In this document: one piece after another, positions 52,823 to 63,010 of the stretch
Layout of the letters: each line of letters opens with the position of its first letter
Position numbering within the stretch: position 1 is the stretch's first letter
NCBI GenBank assembly: GCA_014804675.1
Contig: JAAUZH010000007.1
Location: 1-64,000, forward strand
Direction of reading: 5' to 3'
DNA from: Lachnospiraceae bacterium
GTDB lineage: Bacteria > Bacillota > Clostridia > Lachnospirales > Lachnospiraceae
DNA length: 64,000 nt
Made by a program: the position numbers and the translations under genes
Notes under the pieces: generated by a model
Told to the model about the DNA's origin: nothing
Database searches by the model: none
The model's input: the letters and a program-made list of their open reading frames with translations, nothing else

Positions 52823-53650
52823 TCAGAACACTTTGCTCACGGTTAGGGCATAGATAATTCTTACTTTTTCGTTATGAAACATTTCATTATTGCCTATGAA
52901 TTCTTTTCCATTGTAGACTTGGGCATTTTGAAATTTCACCTCTGCAAATATATGACTGTCATCAATCTTTAACATAGCTTGTGTTCCTTCCTGATTTTTT
53001 GTTATATCTGTATTGCTGACCTGCAATCCGGATAGTTCCACAAAATGTTCTAATTTCTCATATGGTATTTCCTCTGGCATATCTTCATATAAGGTGATGT
53101 CCGCATTACAGACTTTTCCAGTAACTGCGTTAATGTATAAAATCGCATACATAGACGAATCAGAGAATTGCACAGTCCAAAAACTATAATATGGTTCTGA
53201 CTGTACTCCCACAGACACTTTTTGCATTGCAATACCAAGCGTTGCGGATACGGAATATGCCTCTGTTTCCTCCAGTCTGTTTTCTCCAATTTCCATTTCC
53301 ACAAGCCATTTTCTTCCTTCTATTATGGCTTCTTCCATAGAAATCTGTCCATTTACAGGATTATGAACGGTTACTCCTGTGCGTTTATTCCAACAGCTTA
53401 GTATCTCCTCCACCTGTTCGGTTGTAAGAACATATCCTATACTGTCAGATTCTTCATCCGTTTTCCCGTCCTCCCCGCTTTCCTGCCCCTGCCATGACCG
53501 AACGGGTGCCTCTACTACAGCCCTGCCTCTTTCCGTTAATAACTGTCTTTCCTTTTCCCGCATGATAAAGTTCATGCCAGCCATACTGCCAAAGGCAAAC
53601 ACAAGCGCGAGAAACAAAGTAAGGATTGTATATTTGTATGATTTATTCAT
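52823..53650 (-). CDS. membrane-anchored protein of two-component operon
   Basis: 275 residues from MNKSYKY, whose ATG overlaps the kinase stop and has AGGAGG at eight bases. N-terminal membrane helix, then an extracellular region with two PepSY-like repeats (SMEEAIIEGRKWLVEMEIGE; YAILYINAVTGKVCNADITL). Perhaps an accessory modulator of the kinase. Confidence 0.65.
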   Translation of the reverse strand: MNKSYKYTILTLFLALVFAFGSMAGMNFIMREKERQLLTERGRAVVEAPVRSWQGQESGEDGKTDEESDSIGYVLTTEQVEEILSCWNKRTGVTVHNPVNGQISMEEAIIEGRKWLVEMEIGENRLEETEAYSVSATLGIAMQKVSVGVQSEPYYSFWTVQFSDSSMYAILYINAVTGKVCNADITLYEDMPEEIPYEKLEHFVELSGLQVSNTDITKNQEGTQAMLKIDDSHIFAEVKFQNAQVYNGKEFIGNNEMFHNEKVRIIYALTVSKVF

Positions 53651-55037
53651 TCCCATAGTCCTCCTGTAAACGGAATGTAACACTGATCACAGTTCCTGCC
53701 TTTCCATCGCTTTCTATCTCCAACTTCGCCCTATGTATCTCCACAATTTTTGACACCAGAGCCATTCCTATCCCCGCCCCATGCTGTTTCCTTGACCGAG
53801 ACTTATCCACCATATAAAATGCCTCCGTGATCCGCCCCAGCTCCTCTGGTGGAATTCCTTTCCCATTATCTTTAATCCTAATCTGGTAAGTGTTCTTTCC
53901 CTGCTTCCCTTCTATCCAGATATCCTTGCAGTCTGCTTTCAAAGCATTATCCGCCAGATTCAATATCATTGTCTTGAAAAGGTCATAATCTACCCGGATC
54001 ATTCCTTCCCCTATCTCCATATGCAGGGCTGCCCCATACTTCCTGCATACAGGCTCTATGCCCTGTTCCAGATTTTCAAACATTTCCCTGACAGACATCT
54101 TCTCTAAAATGAAGTCCTGCTTGTCCAGCACAAATAAGTCCATCAGCTTCAAGGACAAAGCCTCAAGTCTCATGCCTTCCTTCAGTATATACCCGGCAGC
54201 ACTTTTTACTTCTTCCCTCGGAAGATTCCGCTGGTAAAGCATATCCGCATACCCAATCACGGATGTCAGAGGCGTTTTCAGTTCATGGGCAAAATTCGCA
54301 GCAAAATCTTCTTTCTGTTTTGCCACATTAGACAGCTCACCAATTTTATCCTCTACCTGCTGCGCCATCTCATTAAAATCGGATGCCAGTTCACTGATCT
54401 CATCCTTTCCCTTGGTGCTGATTCTTTCGGAATATTCTCCTCCCGCAATCCTTCTTGTCGCTTTTGCCACTTTATTTAAGGATGCTGTAATCAATTTCGT
54501 CAGCAGAAATACCAACAGAAAACTGATGCAGAGGATAGCCATGTATATTTTCTGGAAATAGGCAATCGTGCTTTTCTGGACATTTATCACAGAACTGATA
54601 TCTGTCTGCGTAATAAGGTACATACTATTTTCACCTTGGCTGACATAATCACATACAAAAATATAGTGTTCCCCATCTTTTTCATAAATTTGGAAAGATA
54701 TCCTGTCATCCTCCCCTTCGTCAAAATCAGGCTCCTCCGGAAGTGTTGACATATTTGAAAAAATATACTTTCCATCTGTACCATATACAGCAACTGGAAC
54801 GGTAAAATTCCTTGAAACGTCTGAGAAATCCGCTTCATTCTCTTCAAAGAACTCCGGATTGGAATACAGGATAGACTGCAGGATATACCTATTATATTGA
54901 AAATCTTGAAAGGCAAATTTCTTTTCCTGGCTGATTGCATTTCCATAAGTATAATTTATCAAAAAATATCCCGCCACTTGAAAAGTAATGCTGAATATGG
55001 CTACAAAGCATAGAAAGATTTTATGAAACAGCCTCAT
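53643..55037 (-). CDS. sensor histidine kinase
   Basis: 464 residues: helix at ~7-30, extracellular sensor ~31-165, helix ~166-190, HAMP (TRRIAGGEYSERISTKG), His motif FAHELKTPLTSVIGYADML, N-box NLADNALKA, G-boxes DNGKGIPPEE and GAGIGMALV. Overlaps the response regulator gene (ATGA). The partner gene order (RR-HK-membrane protein-ABC) is that of antimicrobial-peptide sensing modules. Confidence 0.9.
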   Translation of the reverse strand: MRLFHKIFLCFVAIFSITFQVAGYFLINYTYGNAISQEKKFAFQDFQYNRYILQSILYSNPEFFEENEADFSDVSRNFTVPVAVYGTDGKYIFSNMSTLPEEPDFDEGEDDRISFQIYEKDGEHYIFVCDYVSQGENSMYLITQTDISSVINVQKSTIAYFQKIYMAILCISFLLVFLLTKLITASLNKVAKATRRIAGGEYSERISTKGKDEISELASDFNEMAQQVEDKIGELSNVAKQKEDFAANFAHELKTPLTSVIGYADMLYQRNLPREEVKSAAGYILKEGMRLEALSLKLMDLFVLDKQDFILEKMSVREMFENLEQGIEPVCRKYGAALHMEIGEGMIRVDYDLFKTMILNLADNALKADCKDIWIEGKQGKNTYQIRIKDNGKGIPPEELGRITEAFYMVDKSRSRKQHGAGIGMALVSKIVEIHRAKLEIESDGKAGTVISVTFRLQEDYGNE

Positions 55038-55693
55038 TCTCCATCCTCCAACCGATACCCTATCCGAAATACAGTTTTAATATAATTATCCCAGTTCAGT
55101 TTCCTTCTGAGCCGCTGGATATGGGAATCCAGTGTGCGGGTATCTCCCACATATGGTTCACCCCACACCTTCTCATATAACTTTTCCCGGTACAATGCTA
55201 CGTTTTTGTTCTGGATCAACTCCACCAACAAATCAAATTCCTTCACTGTCAGATCTACCGGATTTCCTCTCTTACTGACTATTCGAGAAACCATATCAAT
55301 CTCTACATCTGCAAAAGCCAGCTTATTATTTATCTTGCCATATCTTCTAAGCAGAGCTTCCACACGAGCCATCAACTCCCCTACCTGAAAAGGTTTAGTA
55401 ATATAGTCATCCGCACCGAGCTTTAATCCCTTAATACGGTCATCAACATCGCCCTTTGCAGTCAGAAAAATAACTGGCGTTCCCATTGGTTTTACATATT
55501 CTAATAGTTCGTATCCGTTGATTTCTGGCAGCATTATGTCCAACAAGATTAAATCAAACATTTCTTTTTCAATATAATCTGCTCCCATTTTTCCATCATA
55601 AGCACAAATACAATGATACCCCTCTACTACTAAATTAACCTTAATTAAATTAGCTATTGATTCCTCATCCTCAACTATCAATATTCTTTGCAT
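55034..55693 (-). CDS. OmpR/PhoB-type response regulator
   Basis: 219 residues. Receiver with IVEDEESIANL, phospho-Asp in LILLDIMLPEINGYE and Lys in FLTAKGD, followed by a winged-helix DNA-binding domain (YVGDTRTLDSHIQRLRRKL). Probably autoregulates through the boxes at 55726-55752 and controls the ABC exporter at 48.6-52.6 kb. Confidence 0.9.
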   Translation of the reverse strand: MQRILIVEDEESIANLIKVNLVVEGYHCICAYDGKMGADYIEKEMFDLILLDIMLPEINGYELLEYVKPMGTPVIFLTAKGDVDDRIKGLKLGADDYITKPFQVGELMARVEALLRRYGKINNKLAFADVEIDMVSRIVSKRGNPVDLTVKEFDLLVELIQNKNVALYREKLYEKVWGEPYVGDTRTLDSHIQRLRRKLNWDNYIKTVFRIGYRLEDGE

Positions 55694-55717
55694 CTATATA
55701 TCCCTCCATTTTAACTA

Positions 55718-55752
55718 TTATATCACACACTTGTGACTTAGTTGTGTCATGG
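55718..55752 (-). promoter_or_regulatory. regulator-dependent promoter of the RR/HK operon
   Basis: Minus strand -10 TATAAT (55718-55723). In place of a -35 there is ATGACACAACTAAGTCACAA (TGTG-type half-sites 11 bp apart), matching the boxes at 52746-52798. This is typical of OmpR-type activation. Confidence 0.6.
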
Positions 55753-55856
55753 AAAGCAAACAATCGGGTAGGCGGCAGATAATTATTTTATCTACCGCTG
55801 ACGATAATTTTGTTAAATCCCTTTTTATTTCATAACCTAATCCGTTATAATTAATC

Positions 55857-55932
55857 ATGCAAAAACACTTCTTTGTTTGGTTGTTTGTAGTGATTCAATT
55901 ATAAGAAAGATTCTGTGTTTTTGCATTTTTTG
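55857..55932 (+). terminator. hairpin with U-run, upstream of 56085 gene
   Basis: ATGCAAAAACAC (55857) and GTGTTTTTGCAT (55915) form a perfect 12-bp stem around a 46-nt loop, followed by TTTTTTG on the plus strand. It precedes a plus-strand gene by 150 bp and could be an attenuator or a terminator of an unseen RNA. Nothing else is recognised in 55753-56084. Confidence 0.4.
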
Positions 55933-56084
55933 CTATGCAGAAAAAAGGGGAAACTCAAAGAAAATTATAGCATTCCACAAATTTGTATGTTAAGATGACA
56001 AGTAAGCAATATAGGCATTCTTTTATCAGCGGATTTTATATCTGCTCCATATAAGATGAAACCGTCAAGAATGAGGGAATACAA

Positions 56085-56762
56085 ATGAACGAATATACAA
56101 CAGATGAAATGAATACTATCTCACAGACAGAAGCGCTTCCATTTGAACATACAAAGGGCTTTCATCCACTTTACATATTTCCACTGCTGTATGTTCTGTC
56201 CATTTACTTACTTCCAACCTACCTGTCCATAAAAATAGAAGGTGTTGACTTAACGTTCCTGCTTTTTCTGCCATTTGCATTTGGTGTTCTTAATATCATT
56301 GCTGCGGTGAAATTCTGCAGACCGGAAAACCGCATCATCATGCTAAATGCCACAGTATTTGTAAAATATGCCATGATTCCCTTTTTTATAATAGGCGGCT
56401 TTATCGTGGTGGCTGCCTTTTTCCTGTCCTTTATACCGGTTCCCTTTATGATATTTGTAGGACCCGCATTTGTGTTACTTGGAAACGTTTACGGTTGGTT
56501 TGTTCTGGCATTTGAAGCGCCTTATACGATTTCTTATCTGCGCCTGTCCTTCAAATCAAATACTCTTTCAAAGGTTATGCTGATTGTCCATGCCATGCTT
56601 CAGTTTTTCTTTTTCGTGGACGTGATTGATGTGATGTTCCTGACTTTGAAAGCACGCAAATGGAAAAAACTGACTCTTACTTTAATCGTGTTGTGTGTTG
56701 TTTTGGCACTGGTGCTTTTTGTTTGGATTATATGGAAAGCTGCAGAAATTTTCTCCAGCTAA
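56085..56762 (+). CDS. multi-span membrane protein, paralogue of 57219-57785
   Basis: 225 residues, GAGGGAATACAA before ATG. Six hydrophobic helices; conserved tail ending LIVHAMLQFFFFVDVIDVMF matches INIILHFFFVADVISAIVLY of the convergent gene. Unknown function. Confidence 0.7.
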   Translation: MNEYTTDEMNTISQTEALPFEHTKGFHPLYIFPLLYVLSIYLLPTYLSIKIEGVDLTFLLFLPFAFGVLNIIAAVKFCRPENRIIMLNATVFVKYAMIPFFIIGGFIVVAAFFLSFIPVPFMIFVGPAFVLLGNVYGWFVLAFEAPYTISYLRLSFKSNTLSKVMLIVHAMLQFFFFVDVIDVMFLTLKARKWKKLTLTLIVLCVVLALVLFVWIIWKAAEIFSS

Positions 56763-56914
56763 AATATTATTTCATCCAACTGCCATCAGGTATCCAGACG
56801 TAAGGCTGTTTCTTTGCCACCAGGTAATGAAATTCAATCGCCAGGCTTTCTATCGTTAGGTCTTTGAAAATGGTTATGTTTAGAAACATGCGCCGGTTCA
56901 AACAGTCTTTATCT

Positions 56915-57208
56915 TTAGAGGAAAGCAGGAAGATATTGGAAGGGGGGAACCTTATTAGTAAAATTATTCTTCACTTCCATGCCAAATAAATAAAATGCAT
57001 ATTGTACGGTTCCCGAAAAAGGATTCTGCACGATATCAAAGGAATAACCAAGACCTGAATAGTGGCAATATTGCTGGTTTTCCGTTTCCATACTGAATAC
57101 AGGGGATTTTTGCCGATTCACTCTTGATAGATCAACTGCCCCCGCAGCCATCCAAAGAAATAGCAGAAATAACAGGAAGCATACAATCATCTTGCTCTTT
57201 TTTCCCAT
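56915..57208 (-). CDS. small secreted or anchored protein
   Basis: 97 residues, AAGGAGAG before ATG. N-terminal hydrophobic helix (MIVCFLLFLLFLWMAAGAV) then a short extracellular part with YCHYSGLGYSFDIV and VQYAFYLFGMEVKNNF. The C-terminus may be truncated. Not recognised. Follows the membrane protein gene by 10 bp. Confidence 0.55.
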   Translation of the reverse strand: MGKKSKMIVCFLLFLLFLWMAAGAVDLSRVNRQKSPVFSMETENQQYCHYSGLGYSFDIVQNPFSGTVQYAFYLFGMEVKNNFTNKVPPFQYLPAFL

Positions 57209-57218
57209 AAAACTCTCC

Positions 57219-57785
57219 TTAAACAGCTTCCAATTCCTTTTGCTCCCTTTTGCGCTTTTCTTTCCGGACCTTTATGTATAATACAATAGCGCTGATAACA
57301 TCTGCCACAAAGAAAAAATGCAGAATGATATTGATGACTACATACTTTTTGGATACGACCCGCTTCATTCCCGCCCGAATCAGCGCATTTACTCCATAGG
57401 CGGATGAAGCAATCATTAAAAATAATGCTACAAAGAAAAAGTAAAGTATCAAAAATGGGGACATAAATATGAACACTGGAACTACAACACACAATGCTAA
57501 TATGAAATCAATCAAAAGAATGGTCAGATAAACCGGAATATGAATGAGCTTTATCAGCATATTCCAAAAAGCCAGATGATAATAGGAATCTTCTTCCCTG
57601 CATGTGCAGGCATAAATCATATTTAAAACATAAACCACAATCGTAATTATTATGCTTAATATAAAAAAAGTATATACCAGTATTTCATTTACATCATCGC
57701 CTGCAACCGGCCAAAGTAAAACATCATATAAATACGGCCATAGAGCTAACGTAACAGGAAACCATCTCTTTTTTTTCAATTTCAT
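57219..57785 (-). CDS. multi-span membrane protein
   Basis: 188 residues from MKLKKKRWF (GAGG at eight bases; open upstream to 57848). Five to six helices; paralogous in its C-terminal half to the plus-strand gene at 56085-56762. Function unknown. Confidence 0.68.
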   Translation of the reverse strand: MKLKKKRWFPVTLALWPYLYDVLLWPVAGDDVNEILVYTFFILSIIITIVVYVLNMIYACTCREEDSYYHLAFWNMLIKLIHIPVYLTILLIDFILALCVVVPVFIFMSPFLILYFFFVALFLMIASSAYGVNALIRAGMKRVVSKKYVVINIILHFFFVADVISAIVLYIKVRKEKRKREQKELEAV

Positions 57786-57909
57786 TTCACTTGCCTCATC
57801 TTTCTGTATTCCGCACTTTGTGCTGCTTGTTATTGCAAATTGTACCATAATGCCGGACTATGTGTAAATCATTTTATGCCGGCTCACACGTCCTTCTATC
57901 CAAATCCTC

Positions 57910-58806
57910 CTATTCCATAGTACATTGCATCAGCAGGGATTTTAATTCTTTTGCAGCAATACTTAAAGGATACCGTTCATTTTCAACAAAGCAGATTTGT
58001 CTGGAGGGAAGCTCTTCCGCCTGGGAAAGCCGATATACTTCTCCCTTTTCAATGGCATCCTTGGCAAATACCTCCGGCATATACCCGATTCCTAAATCAT
58101 GCCTGACCATGGGAAGAATCTGGTCTGTAGTAGCAGCCTGCAGCTCCGGCTTGAACAAAAGGCCATGGCTATGGTAAAAATTCTCATAAAATTGATAAGT
58201 AACCGTATCTTCCCCAAGGCATATTACCGGATAAGCCATAAGCTCTTTCATCGTCAGTTTCTTTTTGCATAAGGCACCATAAGCAGGCCCCCCGATCAAG
58301 GCATCCCGAAACCGGATAATCGGATAAGAAACAAGGGGCTTCTCCACATCCGAAAGCGTGGTTACCACTGCAAAATCGGCCTCTCCATTTTTGACGGATT
58401 CAATCGCCTGTACGGTAAGATGGTTTAAGATACGGATGCGGATCCCGGGATAGTTTTTTTTGAAAGTGCCCAGTACAGGAAGCAGCAGCATACGCAGTGC
58501 CGTTTCACTTGCCCCTATTGTGACACATCCATTTTGCATACTGATTGCTTCTGCGATCTCATCTTCCGCAAGCAAAAGCCGTTCCACCGCAACCTTAACA
58601 TGGCCATAAAGTCTTTTCCCTTCCGGCGTCAGGGAGATTCCCCGGTTCGAACGTATCAACAGCCTGCAGCCTGTTTCGCTTTCCAAAAGCCTTATGGCAC
58701 GGGAAATATTGGGCTGGTTGCTTTGAAGTGCCTTCGCAGCCTGTGTTATATTTTTATACTTTGCTACGTAATAAAAGATTCGGTAATATTCATAATTTAC
58801 ATTCAT
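57910..58806 (-). CDS. LysR-family regulator
   Basis: 298 residues: HTH (YYRIFYYVAKYKNITQAAKA, then LQSNQPNISRAIRLLE) plus effector domain. Divergent from the MATE exporter gene with a 127-bp shared promoter region, so it is its likely regulator. Confidence 0.88.
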   Translation of the reverse strand: MNVNYEYYRIFYYVAKYKNITQAAKALQSNQPNISRAIRLLESETGCRLLIRSNRGISLTPEGKRLYGHVKVAVERLLLAEDEIAEAISMQNGCVTIGASETALRMLLLPVLGTFKKNYPGIRIRILNHLTVQAIESVKNGEADFAVVTTLSDVEKPLVSYPIIRFRDALIGGPAYGALCKKKLTMKELMAYPVICLGEDTVTYQFYENFYHSHGLLFKPELQAATTDQILPMVRHDLGIGYMPEVFAKDAIEKGEVYRLSQAEELPSRQICFVENERYPLSIAAKELKSLLMQCTME

Positions 58807-58933
58807 AATTTTTCCGCTTTGTCATATCAAATTTATATGTCTATAATATCATATATATATTTTTCGTATTTTTTTATCCAGAGTATAATACTTTCAGAAA
58901 AGAAATTCAAGAAATGCATGGAGGATTGATAAC

Positions 58934-60271
58934 GTGAATAAAGATTTAACCGTAGGGAAGGCGGAAACCGTATTATGGAAATTCTGTCTGCCGCTATTTG
59001 GAAGCATTCTTTTTCAACAGCTGTATAATATTGCAGACAGTCTGGTAGCAGGGAAATTCATAGGGGAAAATGCTCTGGCAGCAGTGGGGAACAGCTATGA
59101 AATCACACTGATTTTTATTGCATTTGCATTTGGCTGCAACATTGGATGCTCCGTAGTGGTATCCCAATTGTTTGGCGCAAAAAAATATGGAGAAATGAAA
59201 AGCTCTATCTATACCGCCATGATTTCCAGCGGGGTTTTGTGCATAGCATTGATGATATTCGGCATTGCCAGCTGCGGAGGACTCTTGAACCTGATCCATA
59301 CCCAGCAGGAAATTCTTGCTGATTCCAGGCTCTATCTGGATATTTACATCTGGGGGCTTCCATTTCTGTTTTTTTATAACATTGCAACAGGAATCTTCTC
59401 CGCACTGGGTGATTCCAAGACACCATTTATTTTTCTGGCAGTTTCCTCCACTTCTAATATTCTGGTAGATATCTTATTTGTATCTTCCTTTCACATGGGT
59501 GTAACAGGTGTTGCCTGGGCAACCTTTCTATGTCAGGGGGTCAGCTGTATTCTTGCAGTTCTTGTTGTGTTAAAAAGACTGGCCGGAATCCACACAGATG
59601 CTAAGGTGCCGCTCTATTCCTTTGAAGCATTTAAGAAGGTTGCAGTAATTGCTATTCCCAGCATTTTACAGCAAAGCTTTATTTCCATTGGCAACATCAT
59701 TATCCAAAGTGTCATCAATGACTGCGGCGTCGGAGTGACTGCCGGATATTCGGCAGCTGTAAAGCTAAACAATCTGGTCATCACCTCATTTACCACACTG
59801 GGAAATGGAATCTCCAATTACACTGCGCAAAATTTAGGCGCTGGAATTTTACCAAGGATAAAAGACGGCTTTAAGGCAGGAGTCAAGATGGTATGGCTGC
59901 TTTGTATACCGATTATCCTGCTCTATCTTTTGGCAGCAAAAGCATTGATCACATTTTTTATCAATGACCCCTCCGATTTAGCACTGGCATCCGGTATGAA
60001 GTTTCTGTATATCGTAGCTCCCTTTTATTTGATTGTATCTGTAAAGCTGGTTGCTGACGGCATCCTCCGGGGAGCCGGATTGATGAAAAAATTTATGGCT
60101 GCCACTTTTACTGACTTGATTTTGAGGGTGGTGCTTGCCGAAATACTGGCAAAACAGATAGGATATCTGGGAATATGGTGTGCATGGCCAATCGGATGGA
60201 CCATTGCCATGACGCTTTCTGTTGTATTTTATTTAAACGGACCGTGGAAACATGCAGCTGAAAAGCCTTAA
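58934..60271 (+). CDS. MATE-family efflux transporter
   Basis: 445 residues from GTG with GGAGG at nine bases. Twelve membrane helices in two bundles; FQQLYNIADSLVAGKFIGEN and NEITLIF-like segments (NSYEITLIFIAFAFGCNIG) are typical of the DinF/NorM-like clostridial group. Exports drugs or metabolites with Na+ or H+ coupling; substrate unknown. Confidence 0.9.
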   Translation: MNKDLTVGKAETVLWKFCLPLFGSILFQQLYNIADSLVAGKFIGENALAAVGNSYEITLIFIAFAFGCNIGCSVVVSQLFGAKKYGEMKSSIYTAMISSGVLCIALMIFGIASCGGLLNLIHTQQEILADSRLYLDIYIWGLPFLFFYNIATGIFSALGDSKTPFIFLAVSSTSNILVDILFVSSFHMGVTGVAWATFLCQGVSCILAVLVVLKRLAGIHTDAKVPLYSFEAFKKVAVIAIPSILQQSFISIGNIIIQSVINDCGVGVTAGYSAAVKLNNLVITSFTTLGNGISNYTAQNLGAGILPRIKDGFKAGVKMVWLLCIPIILLYLLAAKALITFFINDPSDLALASGMKFLYIVAPFYLIVSVKLVADGILRGAGLMKKFMAATFTDLILRVVLAEILAKQIGYLGIWCAWPIGWTIAMTLSVVFYLNGPWKHAAEKP

Positions 60272-60313
60272 CAATGGAATTCCGAACAAATGGCGCCTGA
60301 AGGTTTTGTTTTC

Positions 60314-60843
60314 TCACCCAGCGATTCCAACCAATCTTCGGATATAGGGAATTCGTCTTATGATTTCGTAGAGAAGAAGGGTAATGAGAAACAAATACAG
60401 CAAAAACCAAAGATGTGCAGGGGTAAAGCCTCCCTTATAGCCGGTAAGGTCGGTTATTTTTGTAAAGAACAGGTAGTACTGCCCCAAATACGTGCCCTGG
60501 TAGTCATTAAAATACACTTCTCCAGTATATGTCATGGCCGGAACAAGAACCAACAGACCAAATACAAAAGGTATCACAAGCTTTTTATACGCTCCCATAT
60601 AAATTGCTTATTTGTCCTTTTTTGCAGGGAATATTTGCTGCTCATTCCGGCAAGTGTAAAAAGAAGCGTCATATACCATGGATATACGGCAGTGGAAAAG
60701 GCATACAGAACATTGTTCGTATGGGACCAGACATAAAATCCGCTATATTCGCCGCCATTCCATATTTGTGAGGCATGGAACGGGAAAAGCAGGAGTATTG
60801 CCAGGGTTCTTAGGTTGTCTATGTAATGTTTTCTACTTTGCAT
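60314..60843 (-). pseudogene. acyltransferase-3 membrane protein, frameshifted and truncated
   Basis: The N-terminal part (YIDNLRTLAILLLFPFHASQ, the His-containing acyltransferase-3 start) runs to KQFIWERIKSL-stop. The continuation YKKLVIPFVFGLLVLVPAMT lies in the next frame: one A is missing from a run at 60582-60586. The protein then ends after IIRRIPYIRRL, about half the family length of ~360. Disabled. Confidence 0.78.
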
Positions 60844-60890
60844 TTTAGATTTGCCCCCTTATTTTTTCGACTCCGCTTTACATTTTCCTT

Positions 60891-61340
60891 TCACATCAGA
60901 TTTTTGCTCAATAACTGTGACAGCATCTGTTGAAATTGAGTATTTTCCTCAGCACTTGTAAAGAAAAAGGTTTTATCAATTCCCTCAACTTCTATAACAG
61001 CTTTTTTCAGAAAATTTTTCCCTTTTTCCGTGTTAGAAATGGAATTAGCCCTTGTATCCGTCTCATGTGGCATACGGCAAATCAATCCCTTTTTCTCCAG
61101 CAATCTAACAGTAGAAGATACCGTCATAACATCAATCATGGAAAAATCAGAAATCTTTTTTTGCGTAATACATATTTCTTGTTCAGACAGTTCTTCTATC
61201 ACGGCTAAAATTACAAACTGCGTGTGCGTCAGATTGTATGCCTGCAATACTTGTTTGATTTTTCTCTGCCATAGCATAGATGACTGCCAAAACAATAATC
61301 CTATGCTTTCCTTGTGATTTTTACATTCTGCAAACTTCAT
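60891..61340 (-). CDS. MarR-family regulator
   Basis: 149 residues. Winged helix with LTHTQFVILAVIEELSEQE, ITQKKISDFSMIDVMTVSST, VRLLEKKGLICRMPHETDTR. Nine bases after the SRPBCC gene, which it probably regulates together with itself. Confidence 0.88.
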   Translation of the reverse strand: MKFAECKNHKESIGLLFWQSSMLWQRKIKQVLQAYNLTHTQFVILAVIEELSEQEICITQKKISDFSMIDVMTVSSTVRLLEKKGLICRMPHETDTRANSISNTEKGKNFLKKAVIEVEGIDKTFFFTSAEENTQFQQMLSQLLSKNLM

Positions 61341-61349
61341 ACTATCCTT

Positions 61350-61751
61350 TTATGCGGAAAGGAGTTTTTCCAAACACTCCGGTATTCCTGCTGTAATTCC
61401 CTTCCCCATACCTTTCATTTGATTTTCTTCACCGCCTTCAATGGTAACGGTATGGGTAATAGTAACACCATTTTCGTCTTCTTTCAAGAGATGTCCAAAG
61501 GTAACAGCAATAGGACCAAGTTCAGACTTTGTAGTAAAACTTTTCTTATCCGAACACTCTGTCAGCACGATAGGTAAACTTGAACCATCAGCTATTTCCA
61601 TGATACCCTGGGTGCCAGCAGAAAATGGGCCGGAAAGCTGGACAGATTTTACACTTTTGTCCCATAATCCCCACTTGGTTACATCCGAATAGAAATCCCA
61701 TATTTTTTGAATGTCAGCCTTTCCAGTAATTGATTTTTCATAAATGAACAT
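61350..61751 (-). CDS. SRPBCC (START-like) domain protein
   Basis: 133 residues, GGAGG upstream. FIYEKSITGKADIQKIWDFY, DVTKWGLWDKSVKSVQL and a long C-terminal helix match the polyketide cyclase/SRPBCC fold with a hydrophobic ligand pocket. Ligand unknown. The upstream 185 bp (61752-61936) holds an AT-rich promoter region only. Confidence 0.78.
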   Translation of the reverse strand: MFIYEKSITGKADIQKIWDFYSDVTKWGLWDKSVKSVQLSGPFSAGTQGIMEIADGSSLPIVLTECSDKKSFTTKSELGPIAVTFGHLLKEDENGVTITHTVTIEGGEENQMKGMGKGITAGIPECLEKLLSA

Positions 61752-61936
61752 ATTTTTATCCTCCTTATAATAAGTATACTTATTATAAGTAATATTATGA
61801 TAAAAGTCAAGGATGTAAAGGATTTAAGCAAAGAAAGCACACAATCTAAGCCAATGCCGGGCATTTCTATTTTTCTTATATCAGCTATGCAATTTTTCAA
61901 ACCTTCAAATTTCCACAAAATTCATTTGACTTACAT

Positions 61937-63010
61937 CTAATTCTCATTCATCTTCGCCAGCTTCGCCGCCTGGTCCGCCGCAATCAGGCTATCCAACAGC
62001 TCCTCAATATCCCCATTCATAATCGAATCAATCTTATAAAGGGTAAGCTTGATCCTATGATCCGTCACACGTCCCTGAGGAAAATTATAAGTACGGATCT
62101 TCTCCGAACGGTCTCCTGTACCAATCTGGCTTCTTCTCAGCTCCGCCTCCGCATCATGCTGTTTCTGCTGCTCAATATCATACAGCTTTGCACGTAGCAG
62201 TGCAAATGCCTTTGCCTTATTCTGAAGCTGGGATTTTTCCGTCTGGCTGTATACCACGATTCCGGTAGGATAATGGGTAAGCCGCACAGCAGAATCCGTT
62301 GTATTGACACATTGTCCTCCGTTTCCGGATGCACGCATAACGTCAATACGGATATCCTTATCATCAATGACAACATCCACATCCTCCACCTCCGGCATAA
62401 CTGCAACCGTAATAGTGGAAGTATGGATACGCCCGCCGCTTTCTGTTTCCGGCACCCTCTGGACACGATGAACACCGCTTTCATATTTCAGCTTGGAATA
62501 GGCTCCGTTTCCGGTAATCATAAAATTTACTTCCTTCATACCCCCGATGCCGATTTCATCCACGTTCATGGTTTCCACCTTCCACCGCTGCTTTTCTGCA
62601 TAATGCACATATAAACGGTACATTTCCGCTGCAAATAAAGCGGCCTCGTCCCCGCCTGCGCCGGCACGGATTTCCACAATAACGTTTTTATCATCATTGG
62701 GGTCTTTGGGAAGAAGAAGGATTTTTAACTCCTGCTCCAGCTCCTCCACCCGCTTCTTTGCATCATTCAGCTCTTCCTTTAACATCTCCCGCATGTCTTC
62801 ATCGGTTTCTTCCTCTAACATGGAAAGAGAATCTTCAATATCCCCTTTACACTTTTTATATTCCTTATATGCCTCCACTATAGGGGTCAGATCGCTCTGC
62901 TCCTTCATAAGTTTGCGAAATCTTTCCTGATTGTTAGCCACATCCGGCTCATTCAGCTCTCCCATCAGCTCTTCAAAACGAATCAATAAATCTTCTAACC
63001 TGTCAAACAT
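61937..63010 (-). CDS. prfA: peptide chain release factor 1
   Basis: 357 residues from MFDRLEDLL (GGAGGAG upstream; the longer open start is rejected). GGQ motif in [20 protein letters not shown], and the RF1 codon-recognition domain ahead of it. Terminates translation at UAA and UAG. Overlaps prmC by 8 bp. Confidence 0.96.
   Translation of the reverse strand: MFDRLEDLLIRFEELMGELNEPDVANNQERFRKLMKEQSDLTPIVEAYKEYKKCKGDIEDSLSMLEEETDEDMREMLKEELNDAKKRVEELEQELKILLLPKDPNDDKNVIVEIRAGAGGDEAALFAAEMYRLYVHYAEKQRWKVETMNVDEIGIGGMKEVNFMITGNGAYSKLKYESGVHRVQRVPETESGGRIHTSTITVAVMPEVEDVDVVIDDKDIRIDVMRASGNGGQCVNTTDSAVRLTHYPTGIVVYSQTEKSQLQNKAKAFALLRAKLYDIEQQKQHDAEAELRRSQIGTGDRSEKIRTYNFPQGRVTDHRIKLTLYKIDSIMNGDIEELLDSLIAADQAAKLAKMNEN

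Noticed and set aside
61679..61918. Open frame extending upstream of the SRPBCC gene
   Set aside because: It runs through the ribosome site and start of the SRPBCC gene in another frame and has no ribosome site of its own.
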